From: Trametopsis cervina | Lineage: Eukaryota; Basidiomycota; Agaricomycetes; Polyporales; Irpicaceae | Length of the DNA stretch: 64,000 nucleotides | Assembly (NCBI GenBank): GCA_022385755.1 | Contig: MU278357.1 | Coordinates: forward strand, 620,001-684,000 | Reading direction: 5' to 3' | Shown: positions 20,897 to 31,055 of the stretch, in pieces | Layout of the letters: each line of letters opens with the position of its first letter | Position numbering within the stretch: position 1 is the first letter of the stretch | Made by a program: the position numbers and the translations under genes | The notes under the pieces: generated by a model | The model's database searches: none | What the model was told of the DNA's origin: nothing | What the model saw: the letters and a program-made list of their open reading frames with translations, nothing else

Positions 20897-22612
20897 TCAA
20901 TAAACGATGACTCTCCCTATGCTATTCGAGGACTGAAGAGTTTGCAAGTCGCCGTTGCTGAGATTCTTTGGACCGGAGATAACGAGAGAGTCTAGGGGCC
21001 TACCAGCCCTGAGACTCCAGTCATCGAATACCGTGATAAAGTCCCGCCATGCTGCGGCTTGCGATTCTTCTCTGCTCCAGGACAAGTCGTGCAATGCCAG
21101 TGTAGTTAGGCTGGAGAGCACACCGTGCTGGCGCCGAGACGGGTCTGCATCCTCCATCATGGTTATCGAGTTTCCCGTCGAGCCCAACCATGCGGAGAGG
21201 CCATGCAAAAAATACGAAAGTGAAGAAGAAGTGATGACGAGCGCCTTGAGGAGTGGAAGGACCCGGAAAAGCAAGATCCAAGTGACTGTATGTGTTCGCG
21301 AGGAGAAACCCGCACACCGCAAGACTGTTATATTCTGCAGAGGAAATTGCGATGTCAGAATAGCTTGCACAGGGCCGCTTAGTGGGTCACCGGGACCCGT
21401 CACCAATAGATGGAATTTCACTCCGACGGCCAGCTCAGGGGCCGTGAAACGTGGCTCATTCGCATCTCCTTCGACGGGTGTAGCAATCGTAGAGAACGAG
21501 ACGACTTTCAGTTTATTGTTGTTGAAATATGTGACACCCGCCTGAACAAACGGCGCTCTCTCGGGGCCGACGGTGCCATTTCCAAGGGCTTTGTCACTAA
21601 AAGCAGAAAGGCTGTACTGCGCTTCCATCCGACTTGTAGTTATCGAGCATCCGAGGATAAGGCTGGCCGATGTAGGTATTATCAACTGACGGAGAAGTGC
21701 GGCGGAGCTGATCCCAGTATCCGGCCACGGGCTTCTCAGATAAATCGACGAGAGATGGGAGAGGGTGACGGCTTCGGCTGATGGCGGGAGGAAGGGTACA
21801 GTGAGAGTATTCACCAACGTACCATTGAGAGCGAGATGAGTGAGAAGCGGCATTGAGCGCAGGATCTCAAGAAATCGTCCGTGCGGTATTGGGGTCAGGA
21901 AAGATCCAAGCTCGAGACGAGTGAGGGTAGGGCGAAGGTAGAGGTCGATGAACTGCGCGGGAATAATGCCTACGTTGTAACCTTCTATGCTGATTTCTCT
22001 CAGCTGACTAAGGGGTCCCTTCAGCACGGTAGACAGAGAGTGGTGTGGGTTTGTAGTAGAGAGACCCCAGATTGCGAGAGTGTGTAGAGCTGGAGCATCG
22101 CGCTCTTCCAATTCCAGCAGTGCTGTGTGCAACGAGCTCGATAGCTTTACTTGCAATACAGAAATTCGATGTATCTCCCTCCAGATCAGCTTCAACATGT
22201 GCGGCCATGGGCTAACCATGTCTTCCACTGTGACCGCGGGGTTTTCATCATGGGACAGCGCATAAATAGCCAGAGGAACCTGCCCTGAACGGTCAAGGAA
22301 GGCAGAGACGCAATCGACGTCTGTGAGGAGTATGTGAGACCATAGATCGGAAACAGATAGCGCTATGTTTCTCCAGTGACGACAGATATGTGTTATGTAC
22401 AGCCAGCCGTAGAAACGGGCCTTTTGACGAGGTCGCCACATGTCGCCTTCATAGGCATTCCAGTGGATGGATATGTGTTGGAGGAAGATCTCCTCCAGTA
22501 GTTCGTTCGGCAGAGTCGTTATCGGATAGGGCTGGTGAGGACTGACTGAATGCAGCGAGTCTGAGTGGCTGGAGGTCCCTGGGTCATTGGCCGGGGTGAT
22601 CTCTGTGTCCAT
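20897..22612 (-). CDS. F-box protein of the agaricomycete F-box/LRR-like expansion
   Basis: Likely substrate adaptor of an SCF ubiquitin ligase. It is a single open frame of 571 residues. The start MDTEITPANDPG is the first ATG; the frame is open six codons further but only from a TTG. The F-box lies at residues ~30-90: ITTLPNELLEEIFLQH, then WLYITHICRHWRNIALSVSDLW, the usual arrangement of large mushroom F-box families. The rest is rich in Leu and has irregular LRR-like repeats (LTRLELGSF, LLTHLALNGT, VTLSHLSSIYL). The gene has no introns, which is common in this expanded family. Substrates are unknown. It runs tail-to-tail with the helicase gene. Confidence 0.85.
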   Translation of the reverse strand: MDTEITPANDPGTSSHSDSLHSVSPHQPYPITTLPNELLEEIFLQHISIHWNAYEGDMWRPRQKARFYGWLYITHICRHWRNIALSVSDLWSHILLTDVDCVSAFLDRSGQVPLAIYALSHDENPAVTVEDMVSPWPHMLKLIWREIHRISVLQVKLSSSLHTALLELEERDAPALHTLAIWGLSTTNPHHSLSTVLKGPLSQLREISIEGYNVGIIPAQFIDLYLRPTLTRLELGSFLTPIPHGRFLEILRSMPLLTHLALNGTLVNTLTVPFLPPSAEAVTLSHLSSIYLRSPWPDTGISSAALLRQLIIPTSASLILGCSITTSRMEAQYSLSAFSDKALGNGTVGPERAPFVQAGVTYFNNNKLKVVSFSTIATPVEGDANEPRFTAPELAVGVKFHLLVTGPGDPLSGPVQAILTSQFPLQNITVLRCAGFSSRTHTVTWILLFRVLPLLKALVITSSSLSYFLHGLSAWLGSTGNSITMMEDADPSRRQHGVLSSLTTLALHDLSWSREESQAAAWRDFITVFDDWSLRAGRPLDSLVISGPKNLSNGDLQTLQSSNSIGRVIVY

Positions 22613-23231
22613 TTCAACGGCTTTGTCCAATTTCTATATAATCAGTCAGCAGCTTATGGTTAGATGACGACCAATCTAGAAGTTTAAGGAGTAGGATTAG
22701 AAAGCTGCTACATGCTCTGGTCAGAATGGATCGCCCGGCCCAGTACTCCCCACGCACTTATGATCTCATCGATTCATACGACGAGTATGCTCAAGTATAC
22801 AGTCCTAGAGAGGAAGCTATAGCATTGTGAAGGGTTCAGCAACAAGAAGAGGACTATAAGAAGCTAGCTACGCTCACCAATATGTCCAAGTATCTGAACG
22901 TCAAAGAGAAGTGGATGATATGTAGCGCTTGGCAATTATAAACTTCGAGGAGATGCTTGGGATGTTGCGACCACGATCTGCTTAACGTCGAGGTACGGAG
23001 CAAACGTCGACGTCCTCGTTGTGGTTTTGCACACCAGCTAAAAGACTACGATCTTCCCGGCAATGCGGATACATCGACCCTGGGGCATGGCTGCCTCGCG
23101 GCAAACACCTTGCAGGCACTGTGACAAGCCAGTTGTCCGACACTACACAAGATAGCCGACATGCATGCTCCTACACACAACAATCATTCCTCCGTTAATC
23201 TCCTCCGGACATCGCTCGCCAAACACCCAAA
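22613..23231. other. Divergent promoter region between F-box and Hsp20 genes
   Basis: 619 bp between two genes that are transcribed away from each other. A short plus frame from 22727 (MDRPAQYSPRTYDLIDSYDE...) ends after ~34 codons and is not convincing as a gene. The region should carry both promoters. No clear heat-shock element array (repeated GAANNTTC) was seen. Confidence 0.45.
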
Positions 23232-24262
23232 ATGCCATCTCAGCCTCCATCACGCAGGAAAAGCGACGCACCTGTAGTACGCGAGTCCTGGATGGCCTAC
23301 GACACGCTCATTTCTAGAGCCTTTGCCCCTCATGCGACTTCAACTGGGACTGGTACAATGTCTTCTACACCAACATTAAAGCCAGTCGATATGAGGTCGT
23401 TGCGCTCCCCGTCAGATATCTTGTCGCCCAACGAAGAGCTCGAGCCGGTATGGGATGCGGTACGCCAACTCAAGGCGAAAGCACTGGCTGCAATGCCCAG
23501 CAAGGTGAAGTCTCTGGAGGGAATGGACCAACTTGAGTCCCACAAGATCATACACGAGCCGTTACCGGATGAGAATAAGAAGGTGAAGAGGAAAGCAAGG
23601 TGCGTCGTCAATGTTCGGGGGCAAGATCGGTGCGTCGCTAAGTCAGGTTTGCTAGCGCAATATTACGGGAGAGTCCAGACGGTCGAGTGGTGAGCTTCCT
23701 ATAGCATACATACAATTGTGACATAGCATTAATCGACCTAGACTACAGCTCTGTTTGACATGACGGGTGTGAGCAAAGAAGATATGCATGTCAGCCTCAA
23801 AGGCAACCGAATAGTTGTGACCTGGCGTCGTTTCAAGGTAGTGGAGACCATGGAGGACGGAGTGAAGGTACGGGAGCGAAAAGAAAAGCAGTATAACCAA
23901 ATGATACCACTCCCAGAGGGCACTGAGGTGAATCTAGTTTTTGTGTGTGTGCTGTTAATAACGCCGTTCGCTGAACCCATCGTGTTCTCGTAGTTCAATG
24001 AAATAAGAGCCGCACGCAATGGCGAATATCTTATGCTAACTTTCCCCAACCTGAAATGCGTCAAGGTTGACTCGGGGGACGCTTCTACGGTGAGTGCTGA
24101 CCACTGCAGCTCTTGACCATCAGCTAAACCTCGTCTTTTCAGACTGCGTGGTCCTCTGGGGAAACCGACTTCATGACGTGCGACGCAGGGACTATGTTAG
24201 ACTTCGAGGAGCTGGCAGTGGAACAGGCCGAGTCAATGCGACGCCATTCCAGAAAGGCATGA
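23232..24262 (+). CDS. Hsp20 / alpha-crystallin domain protein
   Basis: Small heat-shock-type chaperone, expected to hold unfolded proteins in oligomers. Five exons (23232-23599, 23647-23689, 23742-23927, 23994-24089, 24143-24262) give 270 residues. The long, Ser/Pro-rich and charged N-terminal region (~130 residues) contains DAVRQLKAKALAAMPSKVK. The alpha-crystallin fold begins VTTALFDMTGVSKEDMHVSL, followed by GNRIVVTWRR, and ends with EYLMLTFPNLKCVKVD, close to the A/GxLxxxxP signature of the family. The third-exon acceptor was chosen at 23741 because only it keeps the frame and restores TTALFDMTG. The tail is acidic with a basic end (MRRHSRKA). It is longer than the usual 16-25 kDa class. 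The C-terminal IxI motif is not evident. Confidence 0.8.
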
Positions 24263-24838
24263 TAGCATTGACTATTTCTACATTCCCTCCAGGTTCATCT
24301 GTACAATTATAGGATTAATCCCAGATATTCATCGAGTCCGCGTGAGGACTGGCATAAAAATAACTGGCTCTCACAGGTGGGTGAGCGGATTCTTCGTTTT
24401 TGTATTCGTGGGACATCTGTTCTCGCCCGCTTACCCTCTAAGATATATCCCGTGCAATCTCTGCATGCTACCAGATCTCTCTCATGGAAATCAGTCTTTG
24501 CTCTGGTACTTAGCTCTTATAAGTACTGATCTAACAGGTAATACTGTACAGTTCAGATGTACAGTGATCCAGTTGGCACTTACATGACGACATACGAGTC
24601 ACAGTATTCGCGCCGATTACAAATCCCATGCCGTGAAAACATCGCAATGCCCATCATCATGGCATATTCTTAGCCACTGACGTGCTTACTGCATAGCCTA
24701 CAGTACCCGCGCCGATATGTCAAGGAACAGCGGCAAGTAGCAGTGCCGAGTCGAAGAACATGTTCCTACCTAAGGCTACATATAAGTACCCAGCAGTTAC
24801 AGCAGAACAAACATATCTTATCTGTTAACCACGATCAT
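24263..24838. other. Intergenic, 576 bp, upstream of the methyltransferase
   Basis: No gene seen. A TATA-like TATAAGTA at 24781-24788 lies 58 bp before the methyltransferase start codon and is its probable core promoter. Confidence 0.5.
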
Positions 24839-25933
24839 ATGGCATCCACTCCTGCTGCCCCACAGGCTGACGCCCGGCCACCTCTGGACGAGACTCTGTA
24901 TTCTCTCGAGCCTGAGGATGAAAAGCTCTATGCAGAACAGATAGGCATAACCGATCCGGAGGAATTGAAGAACCATATTCTGGCCGTGCAAGCAGAGGCT
25001 TATGCGGTATGATCAGCGATGCTTCTTGTCGTATTCGATGCTGACTTCATTCGATGTGAAGGTTAAGCCGTACCAATGCATTCGTAGATTTTCGTTTGCA
25101 AGGCATGTAACCGGCGCAACAATAACAGTATACTCGCGTAAATAAACTTACTTTGCTCTTGCGTTGTTTCCCATAGGATGAAGATATCCAAGATGCCTGC
25201 TTACCCGCAGTTTCTGAAGCTTGGGCGAGAGCGCAAAGGCGCCCTCTATCTTGATCTGGGGTGTTGTGTGGGCAATGACATTCGCAAGGCTATTCTAGAC
25301 GGATTTCCTGTTTCGCAGGCCATCGGAGCTGACTTGCACCCAGGTTCGTTCCTTCGCCCACTGCTCACTGTGGAACTACTAATTCGTGTAATCGCTTCAG
25401 TCTTTTGGGATGTAGGCCACAAGCTCTTCAAGTCGACGCCAGAAACGTTCCCCGTCAAGTTCATCCCGGCTGACGTCCTCGATCCCGCCTCGCTCGCCCA
25501 AACCGACCTCCCGACCTCCGTGCCGACCGAGCCGCTGGATATATCCAGCCTTACCTCTCTGACGCCACTGCGCGGCCGCATCTCTGCTCTGCACACGTCG
25601 GCTTTCTTCCATCTGTTCTCGGAGGAACACCAGTACCAAATCGCCAAACTGATAGCACCGCTTCTGTCTCCCGAGCCAGGGTCAATCATGTTCGGTGCCC
25701 ACGGCGGGCTCCCGCAGAAGGGCACCAGAGAGCGCAAGAACACACACGGCATTTTCATGTTCTGCCACTCCCCGGAGAGCTGGAAAGAGCTCTGGGAGAA
25801 GCAAATCTTCCCGGAAGGACAAGTGAGAGTAGATGCGTTCCTGAAGGAGAACGTCAGGACAGAGTTCTCGCAAACTCAGGGAGACGTGGTTACGAAGGCC
25901 TATGTGCTGGTGTGGACGATCACCCGGCTGTGA
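24839..25933 (+). CDS. SAM-dependent methyltransferase of a fungal small-molecule type
   Basis: Putative class I methyltransferase. The family is common in mushrooms and includes enzymes annotated in secondary metabolism; the substrate is unknown. Four exons (24839-25006, 25062-25102, 25177-25343, 25401-25933) give 302 residues. The N-terminal part, PLDETLYSLEPEDEKLYAEQ, then CIRRFSFARMKISKMPAYPQ and LGRERKGALYLDLGCCVGND, has the SAM-binding motif I LDLGCCVGND. GADLHPVFWDVGHKLF carries the acidic residue expected after strand 2. Later motifs are FHLFSEEHQYQIAKLI and EPGSIMFGAHGG. The second intron must begin with GC (AG|GCATGT) to give FAR|MKISK; no GT donor restores this frame. It has no signal peptide, so cytosolic. 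Confidence 0.85.
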
Positions 25934-26228
25934 TTAGTCTGTGGAAGTGAACCGCACATAGACGCTAGATAGAAGAAAGGAATAGCTATCGATGTTAAGT
26001 CCGAACCATGTAATATACATTTGATCCTAGGGTTTCATGACTTCAGAACGAGACTGCGGGACGATGATGCCCTCTTCCGCTTCCATCACTGGGTAACGTG
26101 TCGCATCTTCGATAGTAGGGGCGGTTGCAGGGCATCCATGGACAGAGCACACAAGTCCTAGGTTTGGAGCTGTAATGTTGCGCCTATTAAAATACAAGTA
26201 CAATCTGAAAATATGAAAACATGCCTGA
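25934..26228. other. Convergent 3' region between methyltransferase and GH79 genes
   Basis: 295 bp with both 3' ends. A short minus-strand frame overlaps the tail of the glycosidase gene. No further signal was seen. Confidence 0.45.
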
Positions 26229-28450
26229 TCAAAAGAACACAAGAACACCTTCACTCCCATTGACAGTCACATTCCCATCGTTACCCAAACTTTCAACAAC
26301 CTCTACCCCACTCGCCGTCCCATTCTCGAAGCTCTGTCCCGCCCACGTCGCCGTCCGCGAATCTGTCGAATCCAACCCCGGCGCCGACATCCTCTTCACC
26401 TTCACAGCCTCCTGTCCCCCGGCCCTCACCCACTTGCTCAGATCCACACTGACACTCCCCTCGTGTGCCGCGCTGCTAATGTTCCTCACGGCTAGATTCA
26501 ATAGCACGAGTCGTGCAGGTCCGTCTGTGATAGCGCGCGAGTCTGGGTCCCAGATCGCGTAGGCGGCGAAGTTGGGGAGTGAGGGGAGAGCAGGGAGGAG
26601 TGCAAGTCGGGTAGAGGTGTGTGTGGCTGGGCCGATGGCCTCCGTTACAAGGAGATACGCGACGAAGGATGGTGAGGCCCGGGCAGAGCCGTATCGGTCG
26701 GTAGGGATGGGGTACCAGAGGTCGTACTGCACGGCCACATAGGTTGGTGTTAGTGAGATATACCAGCGTATAGCAAGTAAATAGCATACCCAAGAGAATC
26801 CAGGACTTTTTGGCCACGAGCGAGTGTGGGATGATTAATATTAGATCAAACGAGCCAAGGCATCACTTACGTATTGGCCTGCGAGCTGCTTTGAAGTACG
26901 AGAGTCGCACCTTGATGAAGATACATGCGCGAGATATTCAGCGCCCCGCCGTACAGAATCGCTGCATTGAATATCAGCAAGTTCAGTATGACCCTGAAGA
27001 CTTCACCACAGTAATGAAGACAAAGCCCGACTCACTATCAGCGAGCCACAATGCCTGACCAAACGTGTTTGTCACGTTCTCCCTGCCGGAGCAGGATACC
27101 GAGCCGTATTCGCCCACAACAAACTCCTTCCATATACTCTTCGCAGCCGCGATTTGTGGTTTCCACAAATCGAGGTACGCCTAAAGAGGTAAATAAGAGG
27201 ACATGGGTGGAAGACATCTGGACGTACAGTGATGTTGTTGTGATTCACAAGATTGGGAAGTGTTGCGATGGCATTGCGTACTGGATCACAAGTGGAATAC
27301 TGGTATCTGCCATATCACGTTTGTTCAGGAACACCTTCACAACTCTCAGCGTGAGACACACGTATGCTGTGCAAACACCTTGACTGTTCCAGTCGAGTCA
27401 ATGCCCTCATTGACGATATCGACAGTGGTCATCGGGGCGGAAGGCGTGGGATCGATAGCAAATCCGCCGGCTTGGAAGATGTGCTTTGGAAGGGAGAGGT
27501 TGTTGCTGAGGATAAACGTCCAGCCCTGAATGGGTCAGATGTATGAGTACTTCTGAATGGATGGGCATCTATGAGAGGGCATGCGAACCAAGTACTGGGC
27601 AGTATAATCGTATGAAGACCACCCTGATGGACGCAACCCACCAGCATATTGGTCTGCTTCATTGCCAACTATATATCGAACGAAATGGAGCTGAGCTCTT
27701 GTTGGTTCGCTCGATTGCATAGATTGGCTACTCACGCTCAAACGCACGTATCCTGTCCATTCCAATATACTTGATTGCAGCTGCGATCTCATCCCGCGCG
27801 ATTTCAATCGTGTTGTTTCCTAGGTTGACCGTGGCGACGAACTGCGTAGAGTTGGGAAAGACAAGGAGGGATTCGTATATAGCTGGGCCGAACGTTGTGC
27901 GGTATATTCCTCCGGACTGACATCACAGACGGGAGAGTATATCATCAATAAAATAGTAGGCGTGCTGATTTTGAGGGACATACAGTGCTTTCAATCAACG
28001 TTAGAGCAGGGCCATTGGGGTCGAAGATCGTGCTATCGCTGCATGCACAGCCACTACTCGGAGCGTATCCAAAGACTTATGAACAAGTATGCTCACATAG
28101 TAATCCCACCTGGGCGCACATCCTGAACTCGTGGTGAGTGCACTTAGTCTGATCGTAACGCATGCAAGAGTTGGTGGCAGGCGAACACTCACCGGCCCTA
28201 CTCCAGATCTTTCAACCAGTCTCTGCATCAGCTCCCTTGTCAGCACGTTCGGATGGGTCTTGTTCCCTCCAAACGCGGTCAAGTATGAGAACTCGATTGA
28301 GAAAGAGGCAAGTGTGGGCGAAAGAGGCTGTGATGCATTATGCGGAAGTGTCTCTGGGAACGGAAGGGGAAGCGGTGCAGGAAGTATTTGAGCGTAGAGT
28401 CCTGTGCAAAATATTGTCAAGGCAAACAGTGAGAATGGAACTAGATTCAT
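26229..28450 (-). CDS. Secreted glycoside hydrolase family 79 (beta-glucuronidase-like)
   Basis: Extracellular retaining glycosidase; fungal GH79 enzymes remove glucuronic acid or 4-O-methyl-glucuronic acid, for instance from arabinogalactan proteins. The start at 28450 gives a clear signal peptide, MNLVPFSLFALTIFCTGLYA. About ten exons encode ~530 residues. Family landmarks are FSIEFSYLTAFGGNKTHPN, DVRPGGITIDSTIFDPNGPA, the acid/base region RAFELGNEADQYAGG (Glu ~178), and the nucleophile region KEFVVGEYGSVSC (Glu ~306). The C-terminal beta-domain has YDLWYPIPTDRYGSARASPS and ends EGVLVFF. Several N-glycosylation sequons are present. Two exons near 26755-26830 and 28060-28110 are very short. 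No GPI signal or carbohydrate-binding module was seen. A TATA-like TTATAAG at 28524-28530 fits the start. Confidence 0.88.
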
Positions 28451-29743
28451 TTTAGCGAGTAATATCGGTGTGAATGTATGGGGGTGCACGGAATCCGCTG
28501 GTTAGCGAACAGACATTTGCGCCTTATAAGCCGGAAGAATCCTGGAGTACCGAGAAGCACAACGTCATGTCATGATACAATAGTGTTGATGATCACACAT
28601 CCAGGAGCGGACCGCAGAGCCAGATGACCATATCGTCTAGCAGGACTCAGACGTGACGATGTGCAAAGCAGAAGGTCATCTGACGACTGACGAACTGTAT
28701 TATAAGTCAGGAATCGGTGTGCTACTTTGAGACGAATAGAACATACCTTTGGCAATTTGGTGCATGCAAATCCAACGCACACGTACATCAGACGTACCAG
28801 AAGAATTGTGTGAGGGATCAGCTTTCGATACTAGGGAAAGACATGAACGCAAGAGCCAAGTCGCATGCGGCCCGAGCACAGATTATACCCGGACAACGCC
28901 ACAACGTCTGCGCCAAATATGACCACACATATCCCATGAAAGCTACGGCCACCACTGGGTATCGTTGCTATGGAGCTCACAGTGTTTGCACTAATTCTCT
29001 CAGATATGCTACCAAAAATAAGATTTCTCATGCTTAACCAAAGAAAGCAAAGGTGGGTCCGCCTCTGGATTCCGCCCATATCAACATGGAGGCTGACTCT
29101 CCGTTGAGCTTTTCAGTAAAGCTGTATGCGGATGTATACGTATCCTGTCGTCGCACACATAGCTGAGCTGCGGAGGGCATCTTGCGTTGCTGCTCAATGC
29201 GCCACAACGACTACCTAGCCGTTGCTAGAATTGTGGCGTGCGTTAGCAACAAAGGCCCATTCACGCTCAGGCTAGGAAGCCCTGCATAGTGATGTTGGAA
29301 ACAGACTGAGATTCCTAATTGCGTCGAGGTTTGGTGCCAGCGCAAAGTAGAAAAGCCACGTCAAGACATCTGTCTCTCGCATGACAGGAGGCTGAAATAG
29401 GAAGGACACCCGGCCGCCTCAAACTCATTGGCCATGGCCAAGTTACTACGTCCGCAGTTCCGCAAGCCGAATCCTCGTGTTTTCTGGGGAGTAGTGTACC
29501 ACGGTATCAAAGGACACAAGACAAAGCAACCATCTCACCGTTCTGTCATTGCAATTCTATCACATTCTTCGAGTGGCCAACTTGCTACGGGACGTGACCA
29601 ATCTTTATCGGGCCCGATGATCCATGGCCAGAGGCCAACTGCATATATAAGTATGCGAAGAACATACCATCTTCCCCGCTCCCCTCACCACATTCAATAC
29701 GATAACTCCTCACGTACGCGTTTACGTCAACTACTTCAGCAGC
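28451..29743. other. Divergent intergenic region, 1.3 kb
   Basis: It lies between the GH79 gene (minus) and the zinc-finger gene (plus). It must hold both promoters. TATATAA at 29644-29650 is about 95 bp before the zinc-finger start. Open frames up to 109 codons occur but show no family resemblance and no codon pattern like the neighbours. Apart from promoters I see nothing I can name. Confidence 0.45.
29644..29650 (+). promoter_or_regulatory. TATA box of the small zinc-finger gene
   Basis: TATATAA about 95 bp before the start codon at 29744, followed by a C-rich stretch (CTTCCCCGCTCCCCTCACCA). This is the arrangement seen before other TATA-containing genes here. Confidence 0.5.
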
Positions 29744-30313
29744 ATGGGTACCTCTGAAGCCAGAAAGGCAACCAACGCCGCCACAACGAAAGCGTCAAAT
29801 ATGGCTCGAAAGCAGTCCCTCCAAATGGAGGACAAGACGCCGCTGCTCCTTCACGCTGCGAAGTATTTGGAACAACAGGAAGCTGCCTCGGAGAAGAACG
29901 AAGACACAAAAATCGCGGACTACATGACCAAACCTGGGGTGCCCTTGCCAAGGAAGCTACAGACACTTACCTACGATGGGCCCCTGCAGATGCTCTCCAA
30001 TGTGGCCAACACCGTGCAAGAAGAGCAGCAAGAGGCCGATAAGGCGTGGGCCGACAGGCGCTGGTTTATGCCGTACCAGGATCGCCGTATTGTGAGTCGC
30101 TTATTCCGGAGTATCAAGCAGTACTAATGAGCTCTCGATACGGCAGTATGTGTGTGGAACAGTTGGGTGTTCCTTGGCCTTGGCGCACCAATCTGAACTC
30201 AAAAGGCACACCGAGAAGTTCGGACAGTGCGTATTTGTCTCCTTGCTGCTATATGCGCGATTTAACAGCCTGATTTTAGCGCGTACCTGTACGAGGATGA
30301 GGTCAACAACTGA
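29744..30313 (+). CDS. Small protein with one C-terminal C2H2 zinc finger
   Basis: Unknown function; possibly a DNA-, RNA- or protein-binding adaptor. Three exons (29744-30091, 30147-30226, 30280-30313) give 153 residues. The first exon codes for a mostly charged, helical region (LLLHAAKYLEQQEAASEKNE, then MLSNVANTVQEEQQEADKAW). The second reads YVCGTVGCSLALAHQSELKR, then HTEKFG. The finger is C-x4-C-x12-H-x5-H, with its last His codon CA|C built across the second splice junction. The third exon adds AYLYEDEVNN and a stop. With only one finger, sequence-specific DNA binding on its own is doubtful. The spacing of ligands and the matching frames make the model believable, though the protein family is not recognised. 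Confidence 0.65.
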
Positions 30314-31055
30314 AGGCTTGCGACAACAAAAGCTCGTGAACGCGCTTGATTCCCGCCCCTTTCAGCCGCTGGAAGGTACCTTGCCATCCTCCCTGCCGGA
30401 TAACATGCTGCTATCTGTTCTCTGGTGTCGAATGGCTGTACCTATGCTATCCTTGTTTCTTATTTCACATTTATGCCCTTCAAACCTATGTACATATGCT
30501 CATCATGTCACAACCCAATATGTTTATGCTAGCTTATGAATGCACGATTTCAGTACAGTGGATAGGCTTAAGATCCGGCCTGTGATCTGCGTCCTGTCCA
30601 AAAGCCGTATTTAATCGTGATTCTAGAAGGCAGTCGCTGCTGGCGAGGCTCCTGCGCCACGAAGTTTGTGCAAGGTTTGCTCCTCTCATGGCGCTGATCA
30701 TGGGCGGCGTAGCGTTATCTGATAAGATGAGGGCCACGTGGCCATTGTGGTGCAATTCAGTTGATTACCGCAGCGACTACGCAACGCCAGCCTCGGGAGC
30801 GGTGGCATCTGGTTGGCACCGGTGGCTGGCACTGTCAAAACAACTTATGTTTGCATCATACCTCACTTCACCTGCACCCGGAATATCCCACGGTGGCTAG
30901 CCGTATATCTATTTCAAGGCTACACTGCGTAGCTGGCGGTCCTTGACACTACCACGCACGTTTGTCGGGATCCTCCCTTGCTTCTGCTTCGCCACTATCG
31001 CCGGCATCCTCTCGCTTTTTGCTTCACCCTTTGCTCGTACGACCATCTCTGCAAG
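30314..31055. other. Intergenic, 742 bp, upstream of the phosphoesterase
   Basis: No gene supported. It contains the 3' UTR of the zinc-finger gene and the promoter of the phosphoesterase gene. Short frames on both strands are uninformative. Confidence 0.45.

Noticed and set aside
20955..21545. Plus-strand frame of 196 codons
   Set aside because: It is the antisense shadow of the F-box gene, whose minus-strand translation has clear F-box and Leu-rich features.
25246..25758. Minus-strand frame of 170 codons
   Set aside because: It is the antisense of the methyltransferase exons, which carry the recognisable SAM-binding motif.
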